Source: Promethearchaeota archaeon
GTDB taxonomy: Archaea > Asgardarchaeota > Lokiarchaeia > Sigyniarchaeales > SOKP01
DNA length: 64,000 nt
Assembly (NCBI GenBank): GCA_030606485.1
Contig: JAUWGH010000005.1
Location: 136,129-200,128 of the forward strand
Reading direction: 5' to 3'
A program made the position numbers and the translations under genes. The notes beneath the pieces were generated by a model. It saw nothing but the letters and a program-made list of their open reading frames with translations, did no database searches and was not told the origin of the DNA. How positions within the stretch are numbered: the stretch's first letter is position 1; each line of letters opens with the position of its first letter. Below, in pieces: positions 17,134 to 25,527 of this stretch.

Positions 17134-17245
17134 TGGGTAAATCAGGGCGAACAGTAAAAAATATTAAAGAATTACAGGGTTGTAATTCAAATTATAAGAA
17201 AACCATTAATTATCGCCTGATGTAGGTAAAACACCTACTGACCCA
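17134..17245 (+). ncRNA. Candidate structured RNA (leader of the SPFH gene)
   Basis: Four nested or adjacent stems can be drawn: TGGGT (17134-17138) with ACCCA (17241-17245); TCAGG-g-CGA (17142-17150) with TCGCCTGA (17213-17220), one bulged G; inside it ATTACA-GGGT-TGTAAT (17171-17186); and GTAGGT-AAAAC-ACCTAC (17222-17238). Together they form a junction of about 112 nt that is more GC-rich than its surroundings. It ends 39 nt before the ATG of the SPFH gene, just before its Shine-Dalgarno. I could not match it to a known riboswitch or sRNA family. No open frame explains it. Confidence 0.45.
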
Positions 17246-17284
17246 TCTAAATATAAAAATTAAAAAAAAAAGGAGGGAAAAAAT

Positions 17285-18184
17285 ATGGGTCGAATTTTTC
17301 GGCATTTTAAATTAAAAGGACTTTTTGCTATTTTTATATTGGTTTTAGGAATTTCAATTGTTACAATTTTAGTATGTTCCTTTGAGCAAATAGATTTTAA
17401 TGAATATGGATTAAAGCAAAATATTTGGACGAGAGAAATTAGTGAGGAAATTTATGAAGAAGGATTATATGATGTTGATCCATTCCATACTTTTTTACGT
17501 TTTCCGAGTACTTGGCAAACCATTGAATTTACTCCCGATTCTTCTTCTGATGATATACCATTAACTACTCAAACTAAAGATGGCCTTGAAGTAACTGTTG
17601 ATGTGAGTTTTCAATTCCGACTAAGAAAACAAGATTTGCTTGTTTTATATTCTTCATATGGTATGGATTATAGAGATTTTTTTATAAGGGTTTCTCGTTC
17701 TGCACTAAGGGAGGTTTGTGGTGAATTTTCGGCAATAGAATTTTATGCCACTCGTTCAAAAGTAAATTTAGCAATGAAGTCCGCTCTTAATGATTCTCTA
17801 GCATCTTTAATGGATGTAGGAGAATTTCAACTGAGAGATATTGATTTACCAGATTCATTTGAAGCAGCAACTGAAGAACTGGAAGTTGCAAGAATACAAA
17901 TTCAAATTGAACAATACGCACAAGAAGCTGCAATTATTGAAGCACAAACCTTAATTTTTCAGGCTCAAGCAGATGCGAATATAACTATTATTGATGCTCA
18001 AGCTGCAGCAGATGCATTAGATATAACTCTTACGGCAGAAGGAATATTATTATCTGAACTTGCAACTGCAGTTGGATTAAACAGCACAGAATTGCTTACT
18101 TATCTTTGGATTCAAGCAATATTGGAACATGATTCTTCATATCTTATAATTGGAGAAAATACACCAATTTTATGGGAACTTTAA
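17285..18184 (+). CDS. SPFH/Band 7 (prohibitin-like) membrane protein
   Basis: A 299-residue protein with an N-terminal membrane helix (about 13-35), then an SPFH domain (about 40-190: NEYGLKQNIWTREISEEIYE, GLEVTVDVSFQFRLRKQDL, SRSALREVCGEFSAIEFY), then an Ala/Glu/Gln-rich coiled coil (about 195-250) and a short C-terminal hydrophobic part. SPFH proteins form large membrane-bound rings that organise lipids or proteases. The start has a strong Shine-Dalgarno, AGGAGGG at 17271-17277. A folded leader precedes it and a T10 run follows it. No NfeD or FtsH partner gene is adjacent. Confidence 0.8.
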   Translation: MGRIFRHFKLKGLFAIFILVLGISIVTILVCSFEQIDFNEYGLKQNIWTREISEEIYEEGLYDVDPFHTFLRFPSTWQTIEFTPDSSSDDIPLTTQTKDGLEVTVDVSFQFRLRKQDLLVLYSSYGMDYRDFFIRVSRSALREVCGEFSAIEFYATRSKVNLAMKSALNDSLASLMDVGEFQLRDIDLPDSFEAATEELEVARIQIQIEQYAQEAAIIEAQTLIFQAQADANITIIDAQAAADALDITLTAEGILLSELATAVGLNSTELLTYLWIQAILEHDSSYLIIGENTPILWEL

Positions 18185-18198
18185 AATTTAAATTAATC

Positions 18199-18208
18199 TT
18201 TTTTTTTT
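18199..18208 (+). terminator. T10 tract after the SPFH gene
   Basis: Ten thymines begin 15 bp after the SPFH stop codon. Archaeal termination uses such T runs without a required hairpin. Confidence 0.55.
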
Positions 18209-18372
18209 CATTTTCTTAGTTCATATAGCTTTTAATTAAGAGAACTGATCTTTATATACCTACTTTAATCTTTTATATAATAGGGTTAAATGAGAAAAAG
18301 AGTAATAAATCCAATTTCAATAAGGATTGGGAGGTCTAAAGAGAGAAAATAGACAAAATATATTCTGAGGAT

Positions 18373-18450
18373 ATGCCTCATTATGAAATTTGTTGCTGTG
18401 TGGTTATTATATTAGTAATAATCGTTTTAATATTGGTTTTCTTTGGATAA
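18373..18450 (+). CDS. 25-residue single-helix membrane peptide
   Basis: ATG-initiated small gene in the 393-bp gap after the SPFH gene. It encodes MPHYEICCC followed by VVIILVIIVLILVFFG. That is a short polar, cysteine-rich head and one hydrophobic helix. A Shine-Dalgarno TGAGGA lies directly before the start, and TATA-like sequence TTTATATAA is at 18272-18280, about 100 bp upstream. An alternative tiny frame begins at 18290 (20 basic residues). The RBS and the clean helix support it, but length makes it uncertain. Confidence 0.45.
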   Translation: MPHYEICCCVVIILVIIVLILVFFG

Positions 18451-18577
18451 TATCAAAAATTAGCCAAATCCAAGCACAGCAAATAATACAAATTTTTAAA
18501 TACTTTCTTTTAGTAATTAAATCGATTATAAAAATAAAAAGAAGTGATTAGCCATTTGTGAATTTAAAGTATTAAAA

Positions 18578-18868
18578 ATGGAAGGGAATGATTTAAAACA
18601 AGTTGCGGAGGAGATTTTGGTTTTCAAATATGATGAAGATACCGGAACTTCTGCATTTTATGGAATTCTTGGGGAGAAAGTTGAATTAAATAATGCATTA
18701 GTTTTGGAGGTTAATATGATACCAAAAAGGCATGATATCGTTGTAATTCAATCTCCTTTGGTTTCTGATTTTGTATCACTCGTAAAAAAAATAAATAAAA
18801 ATTCTGTTACACAAAAAGAAATCGAAGATTTCCAAAATAAATTAGAAAATATTAAGAAGAATCTGTGA
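18578..18868 (+). CDS. Small hypothetical protein
   Basis: A 96-residue soluble protein: an N-terminal beta-rich part (about 10-70) and a C-terminal helix rich in Lys and Glu (about 70-96). No metal-binding or catalytic motif was seen. It precedes the YprB-like exonuclease gene by 115 bp on the same strand. Family not recognised. Confidence 0.5.
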   Translation: MEGNDLKQVAEEILVFKYDEDTGTSAFYGILGEKVELNNALVLEVNMIPKRHDIVVIQSPLVSDFVSLVKKINKNSVTQKEIEDFQNKLENIKKNL

Positions 18869-18983
18869 AAAGTGCATTATTTTATTTTTGTTCTAATTAA
18901 ATAAAATTCCATTTTCCCAATTTAAAAAATCAAAAATCAATAATGATATCCCATTTAAATATTGTATTAATTTTTATTTATTT

Positions 18984-19937
18984 GTGGAGTTCTACGGAGT
19001 TAATATCACAAATTTAATTGAAAAATATAAAGGAAAATCAATAACAGAGATCTTCCCAAATAACAAAATTAAAAATAATTCAATGGGTTCTTTTTTAAAT
19101 ATTTACTGGAAACAGAACTTACCATTTAATTCAAAAACCTCTTCTACTAGAAAACGATTGCTTAGAAATTTAAAAACAGTTCATCAAATTGGGGAAAAGA
19201 CAGAATTTTATCTAAAAAAACGTGGTGTTAATAGTCTATTTGATTTAATTGGACACTGTGGATATCAAAAAAACGCAATGAAACTTATTAATATGATTAA
19301 GGAAAAAAATTTTCAACTCCTCGAAAAAAACTATTATATCAAAGATATTGACTTATTATTTTGCTTTAAATTGGAAGATTTACTATTTCTAGATATAGAA
19401 AGCACTGGATTATACGGCTCGAGTGTTTTTCTCATAGGTTTAGGGTATTTTAAAAATGGAGTATTTAAAATCAAACAATATTTTGCAAGAACATTAGATG
19501 ATGAAATAGCAATATTTGAGAGATTAAAGCATTTTTTTAAAAAATTTAAATGTTTTGTGTCATATAACGGTAAATCGTTTGATATTCCTGTCTTAGCTGA
19601 CAGATTTTTATATTTTTTTGACGAAAATCCAATGATATCTGAAGATGATGACCCTTATGAACAAAATAACACATTATATCACCATGTCGATTTATACCAT
19701 AATAGTAGGCGATTGTGGAAAGGGAAATATATTAATTATAAATTATCAACAATCGAGCAAGAAGTTTTAGAATTAAAAAGGGATGATGATGTTCCGGGGG
19801 CTTATATGGGGCATTTCTATGAAATGTATTCTCAAAATCCGGAAAAATATAGTGGATTAATTCAAGCTTGTATTGAGCATAATTATAATGATGTGAAAAA
19901 TTTGCCTTTAATATTAGATCAAATGCTTAAATCTTAA
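18984..19937 (+). CDS. YprB-like RNase H-fold exonuclease
   Basis: A 317-residue predicted DEDD-type nuclease. The RNase H-like motifs are: LFLDIESTGL (about residue 136, Asp and Glu ligands), CFVSYNGKSFDIPVLADRF (about 190-208, Asp), and a C-terminal HNYNDVKNL (about 302, Asp). Residues 50-110 (KTVHQIGEKTEFYLKKRGVN) look like a helix-hairpin-helix, which would bind DNA. Bacterial YprB proteins share the nuclease core. The start is GTG 18984. The gene has its own T-tract terminator. Substrate, DNA or RNA, is unknown. Confidence 0.75.
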   Translation: MEFYGVNITNLIEKYKGKSITEIFPNNKIKNNSMGSFLNIYWKQNLPFNSKTSSTRKRLLRNLKTVHQIGEKTEFYLKKRGVNSLFDLIGHCGYQKNAMKLINMIKEKNFQLLEKNYYIKDIDLLFCFKLEDLLFLDIESTGLYGSSVFLIGLGYFKNGVFKIKQYFARTLDDEIAIFERLKHFFKKFKCFVSYNGKSFDIPVLADRFLYFFDENPMISEDDDPYEQNNTLYHHVDLYHNSRRLWKGKYINYKLSTIEQEVLELKRDDDVPGAYMGHFYEMYSQNPEKYSGLIQACIEHNYNDVKNLPLILDQMLKS

Positions 19938-19949
19938 TAGTATTTAGAC

Positions 19950-19958
19950 TTTTTTTTT
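19950..19958 (+). terminator. T9 tract after the exonuclease gene
   Basis: Nine thymines begin 13 bp after the stop codon. The opposite strand has its own T run near 20033-20041, downstream of the convergent gene, so the pair forms a two-way stop region. Confidence 0.5.
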
Positions 19959-20084
19959 ATTATCAAATTAGATTTCAATAATTATTAGTTAGAATATCTT
20001 CCCCTAATATAAAATGTAATGCTTAAATTTTTTTTAAAAAAAAGGAATTTGGAATTATGAGTATATCTTAAAATTTTTGTTTTT

Positions 20085-20390
20085 TTATGTTCTACCCATT
20101 ACTTTAACCACATCTTTAATTCCCAATAAAGTTTCTATTCTCATTGAAAACCCTTCAATTTCCCAGAATGGCTGAAATGTTTTTGTTATATGCATCAAGG
20201 TTTCATCTCCCTTATCCTTCTCCGTCATTATAAGATTATATCCCTTAAATCCACGCTCACTGTCGGGAACAGTAAAAATCTGCCATTTCTTTATAAAAGA
20301 AGGCTGTGGATCTTTACTTGCTTTGAGAAATAGTTCCATTATCTTTTTCGCCTTATTAGTTGGATACCATTGAGTTACCATAATAATCAT
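20085..20390 (-). CDS. Small alpha/beta protein, unknown
   Basis: A 101-residue soluble protein beginning MIIMVTQWYPTNKAKKIMEL. The beta-alpha-beta pattern with an EKDKG loop resembles ferredoxin-like dimeric folds used by many small unknown proteins. The start is ATG 20390, 9 bp after GAGGT; the ATG three codons on is an alternative. It is divergent from the PfkB kinase gene. Function unknown. Confidence 0.5.
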   Translation of the reverse strand: MIIMVTQWYPTNKAKKIMELFLKASKDPQPSFIKKWQIFTVPDSERGFKGYNLIMTEKDKGDETLMHITKTFQPFWEIEGFSMRIETLLGIKDVVKVMGRT

Positions 20391-20559
20391 TCATATTTTA
20401 CCTCTTTTTTAATTAATTTTAATAAAATTGAATTTCACGAACGAATTATTATTGGATTGAAAATATATTTAAACTTTTACTTTTCTATACAAAATTAAAA
20501 ATTTAATTATCAAAAAATAACATAAAATAAATTTTAAGAAACATTAGTCAGAATATATT

Positions 20560-21753
20560 ATGGAGATTCCACACAACAAGTATGATGTGACCCAAAAGGC
20601 ATTAGTTGGAGTAAAATCAAAAATCGATGCCATGGAAGAATCTGCTTCAAATAAATACATTTTTCTTGGGTTTGATGGTTATATAGATTCTCTCTATTCT
20701 TTAGTTTCAAATCGAGAAGATGTTAGTAATTGGACTTTAATGAATTCAATGAAACAGATGGCTGAGAGAATTATTGATTCAGCCGGAAGTTCAACTAATA
20801 TTGAGCGGGTTTTGAAGCGAAAAGTTGCCGGAGGTTTTGCGCCAAATACAGGAAAGGCATTATGGCATTTAAGACTTCGAGTTTTCTTGGTAGCTGCGAT
20901 GGGTCTGCCAAAGGCTAAGGAGATCTTTAAAATTTATCCAGAATTCGTGGAAGATATATCTATAAACGAACCTGGACGTACTGTAGGTTTAGAATTTAAT
21001 GATGGTAAGGTTATGATCACAGATTTCCACAACATTTATGATATCTCTTGGGATAGAATTATAAAAAAAATAAAAATCCCCAAGTTAATCGATAGATTTA
21101 ATATTTGTGATGGATATGGTTTTGGGCATTGGTCATTATTGCTTGAAATGAATAATATATGGAGGAAAATTAAGACTAAAATATTTCCATCCATCTCAAA
21201 TCTAAAAGAAAAAATATTTTTTATTGATTTAGCTGATCTCAGGAAAAGGAGGGATAAAGATATAAAAAAAATGCTTGATTTATTAATCGAACTCGAAGAT
21301 CAAGTCCAAATATGTCTTAGTTTAAATGATAGAGAAGCAATTGATATTTCAAGGGTAATTGACGGAGTTGATGAGATTGATCCTAATCGGCCAAATTTTG
21401 AAGGTTATATTGAAGCAGGTAAAAATATCAATGAAATATTGAATTTTTCTTATTTGATCATTCATGAACCGCATTTTGCTACAATCACGAGGAAAAAAGA
21501 TCATTACTGGGTATATCAAGCTTATACAAGCACACCAAGATTTAGTACTGGTGCGGGAGATCATTTTAATGGAGCAACCCTAGCTGGGTTGGTTCTAGAT
21601 TTAGATCCAGCTGAAGCTATATTATTCGGGAATATTAACTCTGCAATATTCGTGAGAACAGGAGAATCCCCAAGATTTAAACATATGAAGGCATTTGTGA
21701 AAAATTATATGGATTATTTAAAAAATGAGAATCTAGAATTTAAAATGAAATAA
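20560..21753 (+). CDS. PfkB-family sugar kinase
   Basis: A 397-residue kinase of the ribokinase fold. N-terminal FLGFDGYIDSLYSLV and KRKVAGGFAPNTGKALWHLR match the substrate lobe; the C-terminal signature FSTGAGDHFNGATLAGLVL (about residue 328) holds the GAGD anion hole and catalytic Asp. It is longer than typical PfkB enzymes (about 300-340), mainly from a middle insertion. It precedes glpD by 50 bp on the same strand, so its substrate may be a three-carbon or sugar compound in the same pathway. The phosphoryl donor and substrate are not visible. Confidence 0.75.
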   Translation: MEIPHNKYDVTQKALVGVKSKIDAMEESASNKYIFLGFDGYIDSLYSLVSNREDVSNWTLMNSMKQMAERIIDSAGSSTNIERVLKRKVAGGFAPNTGKALWHLRLRVFLVAAMGLPKAKEIFKIYPEFVEDISINEPGRTVGLEFNDGKVMITDFHNIYDISWDRIIKKIKIPKLIDRFNICDGYGFGHWSLLLEMNNIWRKIKTKIFPSISNLKEKIFFIDLADLRKRRDKDIKKMLDLLIELEDQVQICLSLNDREAIDISRVIDGVDEIDPNRPNFEGYIEAGKNINEILNFSYLIIHEPHFATITRKKDHYWVYQAYTSTPRFSTGAGDHFNGATLAGLVLDLDPAEAILFGNINSAIFVRTGESPRFKHMKAFVKNYMDYLKNENLEFKMK

Positions 21754-21803
21754 AATAAAATTAATGAAAATTTCAATTAATTAGTGATATAATTTTGGAA
21801 ATA

Positions 21804-23480
21804 ATGGAATCCTTGCGAAAAAAATTGTATGAAGAGAAATGGAATTTTAAAAATAGAGACATTATTATTAACAAATTACAAAAAGACCCTTATGATATTA
21901 TTATTATAGGAGGAGGCATCACGGGGGCTGGAGTTGCAAGAGAAGCTGCCCTAAGGGGCTTAAAAGTTGCTTTAATCGATAAACAAGATTTTGCTACAGG
22001 AACATCATCTAGAAGTACAAAAATGGCCCATGGTGGTCTTAGATATTTAGAAAGTTATGAATTTAGATTGGTCCGTGAAGCTACTACAGAAAGAAATTGG
22101 TTATTGGCTCATCTCCCTCATCTAATTAGACCACTTCGGATATTAATGACTATATGGCAGGATAGGAAAGATAGTCTGTCTAAAGCTAATTTAGCTCTAA
22201 GAGTATACGATCTTTTAAGTGATTCATACTCCAAATTTAAAACTTATAAGAAACATGAAGTTCTAAAACCGGAAGAAATCATAGAGCTCGAACCTTTTAT
22301 GAAAAAGGAAGGTCTTTTGGGAGGCGGCACATATTATGATACAAATGTAGACGATGCAAGATTAGTATTAGAATCGCTAAAAGAAGCAGTTGTAAGAGGG
22401 ACTGACGCAATTAATTATGTTGAATTTAAATCTTTTATTAAGGAAGACGGAAAAATTATTGGAATTAAATGCTTAGATCTTGAAAAAAATATAGAATTCG
22501 AAATAAAAGGAAAGCAAGTTGTAAATGCAACGGGAATATGGACTGATCAAATCCTTGAAAAATATCCTGATGATATTCCAGAACCGGTCATTAGCCCAAC
22601 TAAAGGAGTTCATTTAGTATTTCCTCTTGAAAAAATAAAAAATAATAATGCATTGATTATGCGCTCAGTTGATGATAATCGCGGGATGTTTTTAATACCT
22701 CGAGGAAATTTTACTTTAATAGGAACAACAGATACAGATTATAAAGATGATCTAGATAACCCGTACTGCACTAAAGAAGATGCAGATTATATAATTAGAG
22801 CTGTTAAATATCTTTTTCCTGATGCAGACTTAAAATATGACAATATGATTTCAACATTTGCAGGAATTCGACCTTTAGTAATGCAAAAAGGAAAATCTGA
22901 AAGCGAACTCTCAAGAGATCATTTGATCTTCTGGTCCGATGATGGATTGCTTACAATCACTGGCGGTAAATTAACTACATATAGAAAAATGGCAGAAGAT
23001 TTATTTAAAAAACTCATAAAGCAAAAGACGTTTAAAGGTATCAAGAGAAAGAAAAACTTCTCCAGACAAAAATTTATCATCGGCTTAGAAAAGTCTGAAT
23101 GGCAAGAATTTATTGAAACTAATAATCCAAAATTAGACAAAGATATTTTAGACTACCTCTATCAACAATACGGACATGGTGCCATAAAAATTGTAGAAAT
23201 GTGTCAAAAAGACACTGTTCTAAAAGAGCGACTCTTACCTGAGCATCCCTTTATTACTGGAGAAATTGTGTATTCGCTTAAAAATGAGCAAGTTCCTCAT
23301 TTAATTGATGTCTTTTGCAGACGAACTGAAATGGCAATCCTAATACATCATACAAAACAGAAAATCGTTACCGAAAAAGTCGCCGAAATTATGGCTAAAG
23401 AATATGGATGGAATGAAGAGAAAAAAAGTGAGGAAATTAAAATCCATCTGGACCACATCAAAAAAACTATCTTTTTTTAA
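21804..23480 (+). CDS. glpD: FAD-dependent glycerol-3-phosphate dehydrogenase
   Basis: Oxidises sn-glycerol-3-phosphate to dihydroxyacetone phosphate. The FAD-binding site IIIIGGGITGAGVAREAALRG lies near residues 33-53; the signature GTSSRSTKMAHGGLRYLESY follows, then HLPHLIRPLRILMTIW. The C-terminal domain is of GlpD/GlpA type. It should be peripheral on the membrane and needs an electron acceptor; no GlpB or GlpC gene is adjacent. I chose ATG 21804; a TTG lies three codons upstream. In an archaeon this enzyme matters because it handles the bacterial-type glycerol phosphate stereoisomer. Confidence 0.9.
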   Translation: MESLRKKLYEEKWNFKNRDIIINKLQKDPYDIIIIGGGITGAGVAREAALRGLKVALIDKQDFATGTSSRSTKMAHGGLRYLESYEFRLVREATTERNWLLAHLPHLIRPLRILMTIWQDRKDSLSKANLALRVYDLLSDSYSKFKTYKKHEVLKPEEIIELEPFMKKEGLLGGGTYYDTNVDDARLVLESLKEAVVRGTDAINYVEFKSFIKEDGKIIGIKCLDLEKNIEFEIKGKQVVNATGIWTDQILEKYPDDIPEPVISPTKGVHLVFPLEKIKNNNALIMRSVDDNRGMFLIPRGNFTLIGTTDTDYKDDLDNPYCTKEDADYIIRAVKYLFPDADLKYDNMISTFAGIRPLVMQKGKSESELSRDHLIFWSDDGLLTITGGKLTTYRKMAEDLFKKLIKQKTFKGIKRKKNFSRQKFIIGLEKSEWQEFIETNNPKLDKDILDYLYQQYGHGAIKIVEMCQKDTVLKERLLPEHPFITGEIVYSLKNEQVPHLIDVFCRRTEMAILIHHTKQKIVTEKVAEIMAKEYGWNEEKKSEEIKIHLDHIKKTIFF

Positions 23481-23576
23481 TTTTTCATTGTGACAAAAAT
23501 CGGACGCAATAAATATTTAAAATCAAGAATTCATCTAATACTTAAAATTATAATATTTTAGAAAATGTGATGTTTA

Positions 23577-24260
23577 ATGATTTTTCAAATTTGGGATATA
23601 TTTCAAGTTTTCTTTGATTGGGTTGCAGAATCGGCCGCAATCATGTTAGTTTTATCGGGATTAATGGCAATTACTTGGATATTTTATGAAGGTAAGCGAC
23701 GACGCAGCTTTACTAAAAGAAAGGTTGATGAATATGAGTTCGATGTTACTAAATTTTTAAGAATATTATCTTATCTAGGAATTGTACTTGGAGTTTTTTG
23801 TATTTTTGCTGGAGCTGTGGGTTTGCTCCGAAATCTTCCACCAAGCTTTAAGTATGAGGAGGTTTATGGCCCCAATGCAGGAGCTAATATTTTTACCTCA
23901 ATATCTTTAATAATCCTCGGAATTGTTATGTTCTTGAAGCCAATAAATGATTTACCTTGGGCTGGAATAATTGGTTTAATTGTAGGAAGTGTAGTAACCT
24001 TTATTATAGCAATAGCTGTTCCAGATATACTTGTGGAGTTTATAGCAGCTTATATAGACCCGCGGTGGGTGCTAGGGATCATATTTCTTATCATGGTAGC
24101 AATAGTGGCGCTAACAGTAAAATTTTACATTTCTGGGCTGATGGCAATATCAAAAGTGCTTTCCTGGCCTCCAATAGCCCTAATAATTGTGCTCTACTGC
24201 TTCATACAGGGATTCTGTTTGTGGGGATTTGGATTTTCTGTAGTTCCGAACCTATTTTAG
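23577..24260 (+). CDS. Six-helix membrane protein
   Basis: A 227-residue protein with six hydrophobic helices and a basic loop KRRRSFTKRKVDEYEF after the second. The start ATG follows GTGATGTTTA with no clear Shine-Dalgarno. It is 97 bp after glpD on the same strand, with TTTAAAATC sequence between that could serve as its own promoter. No family recognised; an energy-coupling role with glpD cannot be shown. Confidence 0.5.
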   Translation: MIFQIWDIFQVFFDWVAESAAIMLVLSGLMAITWIFYEGKRRRSFTKRKVDEYEFDVTKFLRILSYLGIVLGVFCIFAGAVGLLRNLPPSFKYEEVYGPNAGANIFTSISLIILGIVMFLKPINDLPWAGIIGLIVGSVVTFIIAIAVPDILVEFIAAYIDPRWVLGIIFLIMVAIVALTVKFYISGLMAISKVLSWPPIALIIVLYCFIQGFCLWGFGFSVVPNLF

Positions 24261-24301
24261 TTATATACCTAAATTAATAATATTTTTTCTTTTTAATTTT
24301 T

Positions 24302-25408
24302 TTAAAAGAAAGAGAATCTTCTGGATTTGGAATTGGTATTATATTGTCCAACTAATCCTGGTAATTTTTCCCCACAATTACCACATTTATTGCCATCTTT
24401 TAAATTAATTTTTGTAAAACTATAACCTGAACGTCCCAATACTAAATTATCACAATTGGGGCAGTAGGTATTATCTCCCTTGGGATGTCTCATATTCCCG
24501 ACATAGACAAAATACAGCCCTTCTTCTTTCGCAATATTATACGCTTTATCTAAAATCTCATAAGAAGTTCTTTTTTCGGACATTTTAAATGTGGGATAAT
24601 ATGCAGAGAAATGTAATGGTGTTTCGGGACCCAAATTATCCTTTACCCATTTTGCCAAATTTCTAATCTCATCTAAATCATCATTCTGATTAGGGATTAT
24701 TAAGTTAGTTGTTTCAATATGCATGCCCGCTTTTTTCCATCTTATACAAGTATCTAATACTGGTTGTAAGGAGGGAACTCCACACAATTCTTTATAAAAC
24801 TTGTCAGTAAAGGCTTTAATATCCACATTTGCAGCATCCATATATTTCACTAGTTCGGCAGATGCTTCTGGTGTTGAATATCCATTCGTCACAAGGATAT
24901 TAAGTATATCGTGTTCATGCGCAAGTTTCGCTACATCTATTATAAATTCATGCCAAATTAAGGGTTCATTATAAGTGTATGCGATTGTCTCCGCTCCACT
25001 ATCAATTACTTTTTTTATCAATTTTTCTGGAGTTGTTTCATATAATCCCATACCTTTTCCTTCAAGTTCCTGAATATCGAAATATCCACTTTTTCCATTT
25101 TCAGTGGGAGTGCATTGTGAAATATTCCAATTTTGACAGTGTTTACATGTAAAATTGCACCCAATTGAGGCAATAGAATAAGCAATTGCACCAGGCCAGA
25201 AATTATATAGTGGCTTTTTTTCAATTGGGTCTAAACTTCCCGGCGAAATCATTGACCCATAGATTAATGTATACATTTCACCATCAATATTCATTCTGGT
25301 CCTACAAAACCCTCTTTTTCCTGGAGCTCTAACACATCTCCATGCACAGACATTACATTTAACTTTTTTATCATCTAATGGATCCCACAAAACAGCCTTT
25401 TTCTTCAT
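24302..25408 (-). CDS. amrS: AmmeMemoRadiSam-type radical SAM enzyme
   Basis: A 368-residue radical SAM protein related to pyruvate-formate-lyase activating enzymes. Cluster ligands are C84-x3-C88-x2-C91 (IGCNFTCKHCQNW). An N-terminal four-cysteine motif (C18, C21, C25, C35) and C-terminal zinc-ribbon-like CPNC and CGNCGE pairs are typical of the AmrS group. It usually works with AMMECR1 and Memo homologues, whose genes are not adjacent here. Reaction unknown in this family. The start ATG at 25408 is followed by KKKAVLWDP, as in relatives. Confidence 0.85.
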   Translation of the reverse strand: MKKKAVLWDPLDDKKVKCNVCAWRCVRAPGKRGFCRTRMNIDGEMYTLIYGSMISPGSLDPIEKKPLYNFWPGAIAYSIASIGCNFTCKHCQNWNISQCTPTENGKSGYFDIQELEGKGMGLYETTPEKLIKKVIDSGAETIAYTYNEPLIWHEFIIDVAKLAHEHDILNILVTNGYSTPEASAELVKYMDAANVDIKAFTDKFYKELCGVPSLQPVLDTCIRWKKAGMHIETTNLIIPNQNDDLDEIRNLAKWVKDNLGPETPLHFSAYYPTFKMSEKRTSYEILDKAYNIAKEEGLYFVYVGNMRHPKGDNTYCPNCDNLVLGRSGYSFTKINLKDGNKCGNCGEKLPGLVGQYNTNSKSRRFSFF

Positions 25409-25527
25409 ATCATCCCAAATCTTTTCTTTTTATTATTACATTTAATCAAATATATTATTGATAATTTTTTTTATATTTTTAATTGTCTTTTTTTTAAATT
25501 TTATAGGAAAAATAGATAAAAGCACTT

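Noticed and set aside
17216-17241. CTGATG...CTGA as C/D box sRNA, hammerhead core or fluoride riboswitch
   Set aside because: The boxes are only partly matching, no second box pair exists, and the hammerhead GAAA and fluoride pseudoknot partners are missing. Kept only as an unassigned structured RNA.
18290-18352. 20-codon basic frame (MRKRVINPISIRIGRSKERK)
   Set aside because: It begins only 10 bp after the TATA-like box, so it would lie upstream of the expected transcription start; no RBS.
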